This document shows positions 36,396 through 59,034 of a DNA stretch of 64,000 nucleotides, in pieces. The first letter of the stretch is position 1; each line of letters begins with the position of its first letter. Position numbers and translations under genes: made by a program. The DNA is from Dipylidium caninum. Taxonomy: Eukaryota; Platyhelminthes; Cestoda; Cyclophyllidea; Dipylidiidae. The notes below the pieces were generated by a model that was not told where the DNA came from, did no database searches, and worked only from the letters and a program-made list of their open reading frames with translations. The stretch lies in assembly GCA_017562135.1 (NCBI GenBank), contig QEYB01000766.1, positions 1,550,001 to 1,614,000 of the forward strand. The letters are read 5' to 3'.

Positions 36396-37685
36396 TTAGC
36401 TAACTCCAACGTTTAATGGTTTCGAGTTAGGTATCGAACGTTGTGGGAGTAGATGCGTTCGAGTCGAATTAACTGAGTCCCAACAAAAGCATATGCTTCC
36501 GTTAGGTGTGTTCTTACAAGGGAGAGGTTGGGGCACGGTACAACAGCGGCAACTGGCAGGAGGGCCTATTAATTGTTCGAAGGGCAGGTTTGACTGGTTA
36601 GAAAATGTTGAGATGGGTACGGGAGGCGTTGACAACAGGCCTGGGAGCAGAAGCTCAGTGTATGTGTCATCAAAAATTTTGGATACCCTCGGATGTGAAA
36701 GGGCGAGGAATGCGGCAGCAAACATTGCCATAGTCTAGAGGAAGGAGTAATCAGTAACATACCCTCGTTTATGCAGCAATCCATAAATTCTGATGTTTTC
36801 CTTTTAATTACAGAAAATGTAACACCAAGGAAAAATAGTTTTAGAACATACCTTTGCCATTGGCCACCTAACGCGCACTTTACCAATCTTGTGATCGAAA
36901 TGAACAGCAGAGATCCGCTTTGCGATAGTACCTGGATGGTGGCGTTTAGCTATACTGCGAATCCTCCTGCCTGAACGAACAGCAGCTGTTAAATGGCGCA
37001 TAAGAAACTTGTCTAAATCAGAATTTGAGACAAACAGATTCCAGTCAAGGGCACAGAAAAAACGTTTTTCTATAGCGTTTAATGTTTTCAGATCAATGTC
37101 GAAATTGTTCGCCCACGTTCCGTTGCACGAAGCCTCTTCAGTGTCCGAGTCATGAAGAAACTTCGACGCAGCCATCTAAATTAAGCGCTTAAATCAATGC
37201 ATTGTCGACGAGGACGAAAAAAACAAAGGCCTTACAGTGGCAGCAATGAGTAATTCCGTCGCTGTAATCTCATAATAAAGTAAAGGTTTTGGCTGAAGTC
37301 GCCGAAATCTATCAACCAATATCAGGGCCGTAATAAGAGTAGTAGACGTAACCTCACTACGTCTGAAGAGATCAAAAGAAAAAGCACCAACCTTAAGAAT
37401 TCCGACAAAGTGTAGATATCCAATTGTCCCAATTGTCGTCCTGTGGATGCATTAACCAACTTAATTACGGTATCTGAAACAAAAGCAAGGAAGTAAGATT
37501 GCGGTCACAAAAGGCTCGTTGTTCGTGTAAATAACAAGGAAATGGCCAGAAAGCAGGTATATTTTTATAGCTATTAAAGTGTTCAACATCTTACCAGAGA
37601 GTATGTTCCCCTTAACAGGATGTACAGAAGCATTACAGGGCGAATCCAAACAACCACCGAGGCGCCCCGAGGCCATCCGCGCCAT
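36396..37685 (-). CDS. CNPPD1: CNPPD1-like cyclin-fold protein
   Basis: Five exons on the minus strand: 37595-37685, 37392-37473, 37236-37362, 36852-37175, 36396-36734; 963 coding bases, 320 residues, no frame error. Exons 2-4 encode a cyclin box of the PHO80/CNPPD1 kind: TLSEFLRRSEVTSTTLITAL, ILVDRFRRLQ, ELLIAATMAASKFLHDSDTE, then TWANNFDIDLKTLNAIEKRF and FCALDWNLFVS. Human CNPPD1 has the same layout (VASKYLYDEGE...NDEWG...TLNALERGFLSAMDWHLY). The C-terminal exon (TMAMFAAAFLALSHPRV...) is cysteine- and proline-rich and not well conserved. The intron between exons 2 and 3 is only 29 nt (37363-37391). The CNPPD1 function is poorly defined; a kinase partner is only an inference from the fold. 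The start is the first ATG of exon 1. The gene is head-to-head with the neuroplastin/basigin-like gene. Confidence 0.78.
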
Positions 37686-38123
37686 AAATGAACCGCCGAA
37701 TTATGCGAGTGAGTCAAAAAGTTGAGGAACCAAGGAAAGTCTTAATTAGATCTAAATACATAGCAAACGCATACAAAATGAATATGAAGCTAGAAAATAA
37801 AGAGAATCTGGTTGATCAAACACTGTGCTAGTGGTGGGCTATAATCCAAGAGTTTGCAGCATGTAACTCTTTGCAATTAAATCTACTTTATGAATTATTC
37901 GTTTGGGGTTCAAATGCTTGTAACGCAAATTTGCGGATGCTCTGTAAGTGCTTAATTAACTTGAAGTCGTCCTTGATAAGTTGTATGATAGTCAAACCGC
38001 CAGTTCAGCAAATCAAATGGGGATGGTTTCACGGTCTAAGATTTTTGTCGTCTCTCTAGTCACTATTCTTTTTTCAAACGCACTCAGAGGTGTCTCTGTG
38101 TTCATGACATTTATTTCTCTTAG

Positions 38124-39570
38124 TTGAACCACCCGAGCCAGTTACTCTCCAAACGTTTACTTCAAACATTCAGTACGAAGGTATTCAATTCCAAAAAAGG
38201 ACGAAAAATGAATCCGCTTCTATCACTTTGGATTTTAAAGTTATTGATTCGGAATCTTCGGACGCTGAGTTATCTTTAACGTTTAATAACAACAGTGTTA
38301 CGATTGGGAATCCGAAAGACCGAGCTGATGTTCATGCCGAAAAGCATTTTAACTCTCAAGGGCTGCTCACTGGCATTAGTCTTGTGATTCTTGGTAGAGG
38401 TAAGGCGCATGTTTTCACCTTATACCTTTTTCAGCTGTGAATAGCGGGGTTTATGTCCTAACTGTGAAGTCATTTTCTAGCTCAGCTTCGGCGGAGGCCA
38501 AAATTTTATGTGAGATGCTCATTATTTTTTATGATTTGATGCTTTCCTCTTGAATATCAGTTGCTCGTGTTTTTTCCTATGCTAGCTACAAATAATACAT
38601 TAACGTTTCTGCGCTGATTCCACACTTATTTATGCATATTTCACTTTTTTAGCTGCTCCTATCTTACCGATTTATTCGAAACCGAAGCGGGTGTTGCAGG
38701 GCGATTCTCTTCGTATTTCTTGTCGAGTTTCCGGTTTCCCAATACCTGAAGGTGTTCAGTGGCTTTTCGCCCCTATTGCCGTCGAACTTTCGGATGATAA
38801 GGCTGCAATTTCTGAAGCTTCTGCCAATCTTAAACCAATAAACTTTTCCGATGAAACGTGGAATAATGCCAATTTCACCGAAGAGGATGGCACGCCTAAT
38901 GACGCTCTAGATTCCATTCCATTAATGTTGCTCAAAACGGCCTCTTTGCCTGCAATGTTTCCAACAGTCTCGGTTCTGACGTAACCTTTCTTTTGATCGG
39001 AGTCAAAGGTATATAAAATCATAAATGTGTTTAGCTAAATCTTTAACAAATGGTATCGCGTTTGATATACTACGATGTGCGTACTGGGCCACATGTGGAT
39101 CTACTTGCGTCATAAAGTTATTCATCGATGAATTTATGCTAATTATCAAGTCTTGGTATCCGCTTTGGGCATCTAGTCTATCAAACTTTTCGATTGATTT
39201 TATAAAGTACTTGTACCATTTTCACCAGGCGCATACCCTTTTCTTGTAGATCGATGGGCGGCTCTGTGGCCTTTTATCGGGATTGTGGTTGAGGTGACAG
39301 TTCTGGTCGCGGCGATCCTCCTTTATGAAAGGCATCAGATACGCAAGAATCCTGCTGCTCAGGAAACCACAGGGAATCTTGATACCACTTCACCTAACGG
39401 CACTGCTGTGGACAAGTATGTGTCTTTCAAAATCCCATTTTGCCAAAATTCAATTTTCCTCTCGCAGTGTTTTTTACAGTTTTGTTCACTTAACACTTTA
39501 ACTACATATCATCATTTTTTATAGAAATTCGAGGCCGGATGAAGTTCGCCTCCGAAATGCGAGAGCTTAG
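38124..39570 (+). CDS. Neuroplastin/basigin-like Ig membrane protein, 5' end missing
   Basis: Exons found: 38124-38399, 38653-39008, 39250-39415, 39525-39570. The first lacks a start and enters with two bases of a split codon, so a signal-peptide exon lies upstream and was not identified. Exon 1 encodes an Ig-like strand pattern without cysteines (NAD-free, ending HFNSQGLLTGISLVILGR). Exon 2 is a C2/I-set Ig domain: VLQGDSLRISCRVSGFPIPE, VQWLF, and later INVAQNGLFACNVSNSLGS. Exon 3 carries the membrane segment DRWAALWPFIGIVVEVTVLV, with the buried glutamate and the ALWPFxGI motif typical of basigin/neuroplastin, then YERHQ. Exon 4 ends RPDEVRLRNARA. Family members chaperone monocarboxylate transporters and plasma-membrane calcium pumps. 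In exon 2 the frame of the first half must change by one base between 38900 and 38918 to reach the cysteine-containing second half; no intron fits. Confidence 0.82.
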
Positions 39571-42054
39571 GTCAGCAGTATTTATAGTATTGCTCTTCAC
39601 AATCGGTGGACTCCTAGCAAAGAGTTGATTGATCTTTCCCCTGACCTCCCACCCCCTTCGTTTTACGACTTTCCGCTGCATTATAAATTTGCTGGTTCTC
39701 TTGATTGCGTTTCTATCCCTTCGATTGAGCTGACGAAAATATTCTCTATGCGTCATTATATATCAGGTTCATTTTGGTATCCGAAAATGAAATTCTAAGT
39801 GAAATATTTTAAGTACCAAAGTTTTGCACTTGTCTGAGATTATCTGATAAATCCCACTTAACGTATTTTGTGGTGTAGTCCATTAAGGGAAGATTTTTAA
39901 GGGGATAGGGGAAACCGATGCAAGTTGAAGGTTCTCACAAGCAGCGGGACCGGGTTGTCGCTTATTTGCCAAGGCTAGTTTAGGTTAGCTGTCATTTAAC
40001 TCATTGGCGACTGGTCTGTTATGCTCCTGCATGCGCTAATTTAAAGTGCAATGGGTGGTGCATCTCTGCTCGACTCTGTCCATTCAAATAGTTGAAAATC
40101 TTTACACTCTCATCTCTGCGATGCCATTTAATCGTTTTAACGTCACCCATTCTCCGTCATTTGTAGCCTGAATTCCATAAATATCCTCGAACAGGTAGCG
40201 GCAATCAGACGCTTGCCCTTTTCTCACCAATTTGCGATGTTTCATCGTAGCCATTGCGCTCGAAGTGGCTCGCGTTGTTTGTTTGGGTAATGCCTACGTC
40301 ACAGGATTGTCTGCACTACTTCGTCATTAGACACCTGTTTGCTTAGCTAACTAAAGACTCCATGCACTTGAAGACAAATTGCAATTTTAACGAGCGCTAC
40401 CTGGCTAGATGGTAGCCATCGCAACAGTGATCTTTGTTTTACTTAAGAAACGGAACAAATAAAGGAAACTCTATCTGAAGAATTTGGAAATAAATGCGTC
40501 GACTGCTCTTCTTATCTTAATTACTAACTGCATTTAGTGGAGGGAAAAGGCTAACAAAAGTAACGAATCCAGAACCAGAACGATTATATTATTTTCAGAA
40601 TGTGTCATCCATCGGCGTATTTTCATGTGACTGGAGGTCAACAGATTTGACGAAATGGCCTGAGTAAATCGGCGCTATCGGCGTCCTTACTGACCAATGC
40701 ACGGATAAAGAGCCACGAACAGTTGAGCTCATGAGCTGCTAACACACATTTTTTGGTTTAGTTTAGGGTTCAGACCAATTTGCTCTGGAAAACTCGACTT
40801 CATTCGGTTGACCCATTGGCGGAATTAGCAGATCCGCGTTCACTCCGTTCAAAGGGGTCTGACGTGCAAAAAGTTTTGGCTGCGATTTACCCGAGCTGGA
40901 TTTGAGTGCAGTGACGTTTAAAATTTACATGAATGACTACTAAATTACATGATGCTCATCGTTCACGAGGGCAAATTTAAGGAACCATCAAAAATGAAGA
41001 ACAAGTGTAACTTTAACTTTATGAACCGTGAAAAGTCCTGGCCTCAAAAGCGTCGCCAAAATGCTTCCACACCTTTGAATTACACGAATGAGCTTTTCCG
41101 ACTTTTCGAAAGGATCAAAAGTGTTGCACCCTCCTTTAATTTTAAATAAATACTTTTCTTGATACTGTGCTGAGAGAGGTTGGTTGCGCGAATTAGCCCA
41201 ACGCATGATCATCCGTAAAACCACAAAAAGAGCTTGAGAAAACGGTTTACAACTGCATTGCAGTCTCGGAGGTAAACTGTAGTAAGGACCAACGGTGATG
41301 TGAACAATTGTCTTAGTGCAGGAAAAACGTTCTACACAACAATTGGAGATGCCATTTTCCGGTCTGTTGGAACGTGGCGGATGGGAACCATATGGTGGCT
41401 GATCGCGAATTTAATGGATAGTAAGTTAGTGAAAACACAATATTTTGATAAATCATGTTGCGGAAAGAGGTATGGCCCGGTACATAACCGAAGATAATAT
41501 TAGAGGTAATGTTGCATCCAGGTTTTCTCGAAGCCCAAACTTGTACGGGTCGATAGGAAAACGCCCCCGGCGGTTAAAAATGTAATTCTCGTTGTGCGGA
41601 TGCGGCTCTCCAGGTTAGCCCCGGAGCCTGCGATCAATTAACTAATGTGAGCCCAAGGGCCATCAACGCACGCGTGGCTGACGATGCGACGTTTGAAATG
41701 ACTGTTGTAAAGCGCCGGACCCAAAGTACGACTGTAAGAGCCTATTTAAGACTGCAACAACCCTTTGCGCGTTGCTTTAAGCGTTTAGACTATAAGCATT
41801 TTATGTAAGTTAATTAAAGTTCGTTACGCAACGGTGAGAGTTTAAGCCGCTAATTTACCTTGATATGTGCAACGTTGGACTAAATCAGCTGCTATATCTA
41901 ACCTCCGCTCTATAAAATAACAAGTGAAGTTATATGTTTCACTAGCTTAAGTAAATGTTTGTGCACATTTATCAGCTAGAAAATTACAAATCGCGAATGA
42001 CCTTCGTCGGCATGGATGCATTGGCCTTTAGATGTTGCTTAGCCTTTGATACCT
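39571..42054. other. Intergenic, no gene recognised
   Basis: AT-rich to mixed DNA between the Ig-protein gene and IFT22, both on the plus strand. Short open frames (for example around 40.95-41.15 kb) have no recognisable family or splice context. Confidence 0.45.
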
Positions 42055-42754
42055 ATGAGCAACATAAAACTAATCTTCGTAGGACCAGCGGCCGTAATCG
42101 CTTTGTCCTTAGTGAATATCTATACTAGTCAGGGAAATCATACATCGCAAACTTTTTTATCCGATGCCATCGATCAAGGAAATACTAAATATCGGCCAAC
42201 TAAAGGCGTGAGGTATATTAATTCCAAGAAGTTCTATTTTGCTTCCAAGAATATTAGAATATGACCTAATGGCTACGCACGATTCTAAGATGACCAAAGT
42301 TGAGATTCAGCTATGGGATGTAAGCGCAAATAAGCGCTATCAGAACTGCTGGCCAGCGATTTTTAAAGGAGCCCATGGTGTCGTATTGGTTTACAATGCT
42401 GATCAACCAGGCCATGCTAAGGAAATAGAGGAATGGTAGGGCATACCTGAAGTACATTGTATTAAAGGTACCAAATTGCGACTTCACAGTCGCTAGTAAA
42501 GGAGTCCTGTTGCTGTTTGATATGCCACACCCTCCCCCAATCAACTGATAAAAATGAAGCGAACTTCTGTAAGTTTAATGTTAGAGAATTAGTCTGCTTT
42601 AGCTCCAACGCTTAGCAAGTTGAGTGTTATCAAATCGCGACTGCCCAGCCATGGCGACTCCCTGAAGGAATCTTTTGCGAAGTATGTGGGCCGCTTACTA
42701 AACACTCTGTCAGAAGCTACAGAACAAGAAGAGCTTACTATAATTAATTCTTAG
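42055..42754 (+). CDS. IFT22: IFT22 (RABL5), Rab-like GTPase of the IFT-B complex
   Basis: Small Rab-like protein of intraflagellar transport complex B, acting in cilia. Five exons: 42055-42093, 42129-42212, 42250-42435, 42468-42568, 42603-42754, giving about 186 residues. All four introns are tiny: 35, 37, 32 and 34 nt. Landmarks in order: MSNIKLIFVGPAASGKS (P-loop split by intron 1), ANFLSDAIDQG, KYRPTKGVRILEYDL, EIQLWDVSANKRYQNCWPAI, AHGVVLVYNAD, KEIEEW, LVKESCCCLICH, LSKLSVIKSRL, and the C-terminal SLKESFAKYVGRLLN. These follow human IFT22 in order and spacing. The G3 region reads WDVSANK where human has WDCGGDAK, so the usual glycines are absent. The six T at 42152-42157 must count as five to keep the frame, so one extra base is present. 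The start is the first ATG. The gene is convergent with TBC1D22. Confidence 0.9.
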
Positions 42755-42890
42755 TGGGTTTTTACAACTTAAAGAACAGATGTTGTGAACATGTTTTTTG
42801 ACAAATGACACTTTTGATGAGAACAAAGTGCTAACCATGCGACAAATTCGCTCTCCTTGCTTTAGACTTAACGTCAAGGGCCTGCGAGAA

Positions 42891-42896
42891 AATAAA
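42891..42896 (+). terminator. Poly(A) signal of IFT22
   Basis: AATAAA on the plus strand, 137 bases after the IFT22 stop. It lies about 34 bases from the opposing signal of TBC1D22. Confidence 0.5.
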
Positions 42897-42929
42897 TCAT
42901 ACTAAAATAGGCTCCAGAAAGAAAAATTA

Positions 42930-42935
42930 TTTATT
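42930..42935 (-). terminator. Poly(A) signal of TBC1D22
   Basis: AATAAA on the minus strand, about 100 bases beyond the TBC1D22 stop at 43034. Confidence 0.5.
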
Positions 42936-43033
42936 TACAATCATTATACAGCTGAAAAGAAAAAGTAAAAGTCCGAGGTACATGGAAAGACCATGGAAGG
43001 TAAGCATTTAGAGTGCTAGGGACGAATGGTTTC

Positions 43034-45325
43034 CTACTGGGGCTCTCTTTTTTGATAATCTAAGTGTTTGGGTGCCTGAGAAAATAAGCTCTTATATTGA
43101 AAGGCTTGAGCGAGTATCATTTCAATGTCATCATTTCGTCCATCGGTAGGTAGGGAGCGCTTGTAGGTACACCAGAAGACTATGAAAGTCGTTTTGTCGC
43201 AACAAGCCGTCTTTGAATCGCAAAAGAAAAGCAGCGCAGACGTAAACGTGAAATTGCGAAAAACCATCTGCTTCAGCCTGAACAACAATAATGCGGGAGT
43301 TACATTACACTTTTGCATGTATCAAGTCAGGTGATTTTTCTACTACTAATAAAATCTGAACTCAGCGATCAATGCTATTTTGTCTGCGTTGTAGACTAAA
43401 ATTAATGGAATTTTACTATAATTACTTAAAAAGTTCAAAGTAAAAAACTAGGTAGGTGATAGTCTCGTCGATGCCCTTTACAACAACTAAAGCTAAGGTA
43501 TTGACGGCGACAATTTTAACAAATACATCTGTTATAAATAGCGACACAGACCATATAAGTGTCCCAAAGGCGGATTATGCAGCGTAGTGGCAACTCTCGA
43601 ATGAGAAGATTGTTCATCCACCGAAAGGAGAATTGGAGATATTCTACTCTGTGATTCATCAAATGGCGATGCAATTCGTTATCCAGACGCTCGATAAGAC
43701 TGCTTAGTTTGTTAATGTTATTCTGAATCCCGGGTTGAGCGAACGTATAATTGTCTTGAATCGTATCTAATAACCTCGAAACACACCAGAAGACATCGGC
43801 CTCCACTTTCTGTAGCTGCTCCTCCGTCATCGGCGTGGAGAGTTTCAGCTCACCGGTAGAAGTCATTTCTAAAAAAAAAGTCTTCCAAAATTGTTGATAC
43901 CATTAAAGATACATTTACGTAAGTTCCATCACAAGACGAATAGTAAAACCTCTGATAAATAAAAAAGGCAGCTTTTTACGGTAATGTGGATTTCTAATGG
44001 AATTATTAAAGGCGTTGAGGCCTGGATATATTATGTATATGTGTATGGGTGCTGTTGAAGCGGAAGGAATTTTGAAAAGACAACTTCATTAAATAAAATA
44101 AATGAGAGGCCATGCAATTTGGCAGATAGCGGAAATATGCAGCATTTGAGAGCATGTAATGAAACCCACCAGTTTTCGTGTATTCAGAGAGAAAGACAAC
44201 AACGAATGGTGTGAGTAGATCGTTTATACCTTGGACGTATCCACTACCAGGATGTCTTATCGACCAATTAAAGAGAACGCGTTCGAACAGCTTTAAAAGA
44301 AGATGTAATTGTTCGGTCCGTAAAAATACCAACTTAAAGAACTCAGCCTAAAAACCTATTCGAATAAAGCTAATCAAATAAAGCTAACCCCGAAAATATC
44401 TTGCCGGTTTTGCAACAGCTGCATTCGAACAAGATCTTTTTGTACTTGTCTGAGAATCTCAGAACCGTCGTGGCCATTTCGGAGGTTGAAAAACTGCAAA
44501 TTCAAGTCTGTGTACTGTTTGCGCTTTTTTTCAAGTGCAGTAATTCGCCTATCGTAGGAAGCAGGGAGATATTCCTTAGGAAATGGAAAGACAGATTAGA
44601 ACAAAGAAAAAAAGGTTCAATCATCAGAAGTTGATCATACGCATAAGAGTTTCCAGATGACAGATCGAAGAGTTTGCGGAATTCCGGACCACGACTGTTT
44701 GCGTAGAGCACCTGCGAATAAATTTAGAACAGATTAGACTGATAATGTGCTCTATGCTTTAACGGTGCGTATACGAACCAAGATCAGTGAACGGTGAGTT
44801 TATAAGTGCGTCAAATCGCTCAATGCGACGGTCAACTGATGGTTGAGGTAATGACAACGAAGAACCTGTATTGGTATCAAGACGTATTCCACAACCAGGT
44901 GCCAGTTTCCCAGATACCCGAATAGATCCCTTAGAATTCTGGGACTACAAAATAAAATAAGCGCTGACAGAGAGGAACTGGTATGACTTGTACGGTTTTT
45001 AAGTCCGATGTGGAGGTCATAGATAAAAAAGGTAATGTTAACAGGAATAACGCAAAAGCTTCTAGACAAGTCTCATATCTCATGGTGCCATGTAACCGGC
45101 TGAGACGTAATAATCCTCACAAAAAGACTGACCGATTGCGACTCGTCAGAGTGTCTCTTCAGTACCTCCTTAGCAGTTCGTTCGGCAACTGAATTACAAA
45201 TAATAGACGGATTCTAGTTTACCTGACTTTGAAATCAACGAGAGAAATTCTTCATCATCTGCCTCCCAAGCATCCTCTACACTTGATTGAAAGGCAGAAA
45301 ATGAGCCGGAATTTCTGCCGATCAT
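43034..45325 (-). CDS. TBC1D22: TBC1D22-type RabGAP, one frame break
   Basis: Rab GTPase-activating protein of the TBC1D22A/B type, Golgi-associated in animals. Exons on the minus strand: 45223-45325, 45121-45188, 44779-44944, 44641-44711, 44389-44574, 44170-44347, 43552-43868, 43034-43277; about 443 residues. Landmarks: VEDAWEADDEEFLSLISKSV, RIERFDALINSPFTDLGAL, RKQSWSGIPQTLRSVIWKLL, EYLPASYDRR, QVQKDLVR (arginine finger IxxDxxR-type), FERVLFNWSIRHPGSGYVQG with the glutamine finger, INDLLTPFVVVFLSEY, DNYTFAQPGIQ, YLQFSFRWMNNLLIRELPLR, IRLWDTYM and GFSQFHVYVCAAFLLRF. Both catalytic fingers are present, so it should be active. In the last exon the frame breaks at AAA (43134-43136): reading AA gives TYRWTNDDIEMILAQ, matching human TAHWDDEDISLLLAE. 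An insertion of some 15 residues after the arginine finger may be real or a missed intron. The N-terminus may extend upstream; the start chosen is the first ATG of exon 1. Confidence 0.87.
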
Positions 45326-57021
<11,696 letters not shown>

Positions 57022-57291
57022 ACCAAATCTTATCCAACATCCAGCGAGAATTTCTCCCCTCCCCCAAAACCCATCTGCAAAGGAGACGAATTTTTGCCTC
57101 CATCACATACCCCGCCTTCCTGCCCTCTCTCTGCGCCATTCGGTATGTGACCGCGCCCTGTTTTCCCTCAATTCTCGTCGCCAATGCATTTTGCTTTTTT
57201 TCTCACCCGCTTCTTTTTACTATCCCACTGAGACTGCTTCCACATACCTACCCTCTCCCCTATCTCATTTGGCAATCGTGCTTGTACTCGC

Positions 57292-57325
57292 GTGTTTGTG
57301 TGTGTGCGTGTGTGTGTGTGTGTGC
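57292..57325. repeat. TG dinucleotide microsatellite
   Basis: A TG-rich tract with a few interruptions (GTTT, GCG) in the 3' flank of the SMAD2/3 gene. Confidence 0.9.
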
Positions 57326-57468
57326 TTGAATGTGGGCTTAAATCTCTACCCATGCAGAACCTTGTGCATCATCCTTTTCTGTACGCTTTGCGTATAATTC
57401 AATCTCCCTCTCCCCCCCCCTTATCGAACACACACACCTCCCCCCTTTTTATGTATTCTTTGATGATT

Positions 57469-57474
57469 AATAAA
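57469..57474 (+). terminator. Possible poly(A) signal of SMAD2/3
   Basis: AATAAA 448 bases after the SMAD stop codon, followed by a GT-rich stretch. It is the first AATAAA I saw downstream of the gene. Confidence 0.45.
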
Positions 57475-58828
57475 GGTGGGCAATGGGCTGTCAGGTTGGG
57501 CCCACCCTTAGATCGTGATTGACTTGGTCGAGACTAGTTTCGCGGGTGATGAATGGTAGGGGTGGTGGCGCGATCCGTGTCCATAGTTGTGGAATTCGAA
57601 GCCCCTTCGGGAAAGTTGCATTAATGCTTGGTTTCGCTGTGTAAGCACCGAATATTTTGTGTTGTAGTTTTTTCTCTAACCTCGACCCCAAAATCGTTCG
57701 TGTTTTCAGGTGATCCCACGACCGTTTCACGTCAATGCCCTTGTGAAATGGCCTTGTTACTACAACGAGGTATGGAAACGCGTCGGGAACAAGCTTTCCA
57801 CGCTTGTATTCGTGTTGGCGGTTTAAGTCCTCCACGGCACTTTTTTGCCGTCTACGAATTGCTGGCGAAGAGGGCGACGCGCCACGTGGACGTGCCGACT
57901 GGTAGTCCGAGCGCACAGACGGTTACCGGCGGCCGCAGCCCATGTGAACTTCCTCTTCGTAGTAGCACATGAAGAACACGGAATAATTGTTCCAGACGTT
58001 ATTTAAGGGGAGAATTATTACAAAACAACCGTCGCCTCAGCCAAGCGACGTCTACGCTGTAATTTTGCAAAGGCCATAAATGGCAAAATTGGCGCCACTG
58101 ACTGGTGCAACGCTTCCTTATCAAAAGTTGGGCGAGTTGATATCCCGAATTCCCAGGTGGGCACGGTTCTGTAGCTGCATCTTCCATCTTGGTGATGCGG
58201 CTACTCGCCAGCCCAGTCTAGACAGTTGAATAAAGGCATTACGAAACCGGATTTATTTTACTCGGGAGTTTCAGGCGATAGACAGGCATCCCAAAATTTA
58301 ATGTCCACGACCACCGTGAATCAGACCATAAAAGTTAGATTGCGTTTTGTTTACTGTTGAACTTTTCGAGTGATTTATGCCGCCCAGACCGATAGCATTA
58401 ACATCTTTTCCACCCAGAGCAGCAGACTTTGTTAGAAGTTGCCGCACGACCACGACAATTTACACGATTGAGTTTGGACGGGGGAATTGTTGCTGTCAAA
58501 GCTGCTCTGCGCACCGCCGAGGCGGCGTTTGAGAAGGAGCTCACAAACGGTGCCGCCAGCTAACCCCCTCCCCCGTCGCGAGCCCGAGCACCCCGGCGCC
58601 GCACCTCCCCCCTCACGTCCTCGTGTTTGTGGCAGCACTGCTGCAAAGTGGGTTCAGTTTGTGGTCAAATTTCGTGAAAGTTGTTGGTCTAAACAGAGAG
58701 TCACCAAGGAACTGCAGCATCACCGTCCATGACGCGGTGTGCAACAGACTCGTCCCAGCGGATTCCAATCAAACGGGTACTGAATGAATTATTAAACTCA
58801 TTGCCAGCAATGGCGTTATGTTTCATAC

Positions 58829-58893
58829 AGGAGAGAAGGTTCGAGAGCGAGAGGAGGAAAGGGGAAAGGGGAGGGGGGAGAGAAGGAGAAGTC
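58829..58893 (+). repeat. Purine-rich GGA/GAA tract
   Basis: About 65 bases that are almost entirely A and G on the plus strand, with runs of GGGG. This is simple-sequence DNA in the right GC-rich block. Confidence 0.8.
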
Positions 58894-59013
58894 AAGAATG
58901 TCACGTTGGAGTTTCCAACACTTACAAAATCTGTCTTTCATTGGCCGATTTGTTCGGTGCTGCTGCTGGCCACAGGCTCTGCGACAGTCACCGAGGGTTC
59001 TTTGTTCAAGGCA

Positions 59014-59034
59014 CCGCCGCCGCCGCCGCCGCCG
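59014..59034 (+). repeat. CCG trinucleotide repeat, seven units
   Basis: Seven consecutive CCG units. On the plus strand it can be read as polyproline and on the minus strand as polyglycine, but no gene is recognised around it. Confidence 0.85.

Noticed and set aside
57491..57916. Minus-strand open frame of about 140 codons
   Set aside because: Basic composition, no motif or splice context, lies in SMAD 3' flank and GC-rich DNA.
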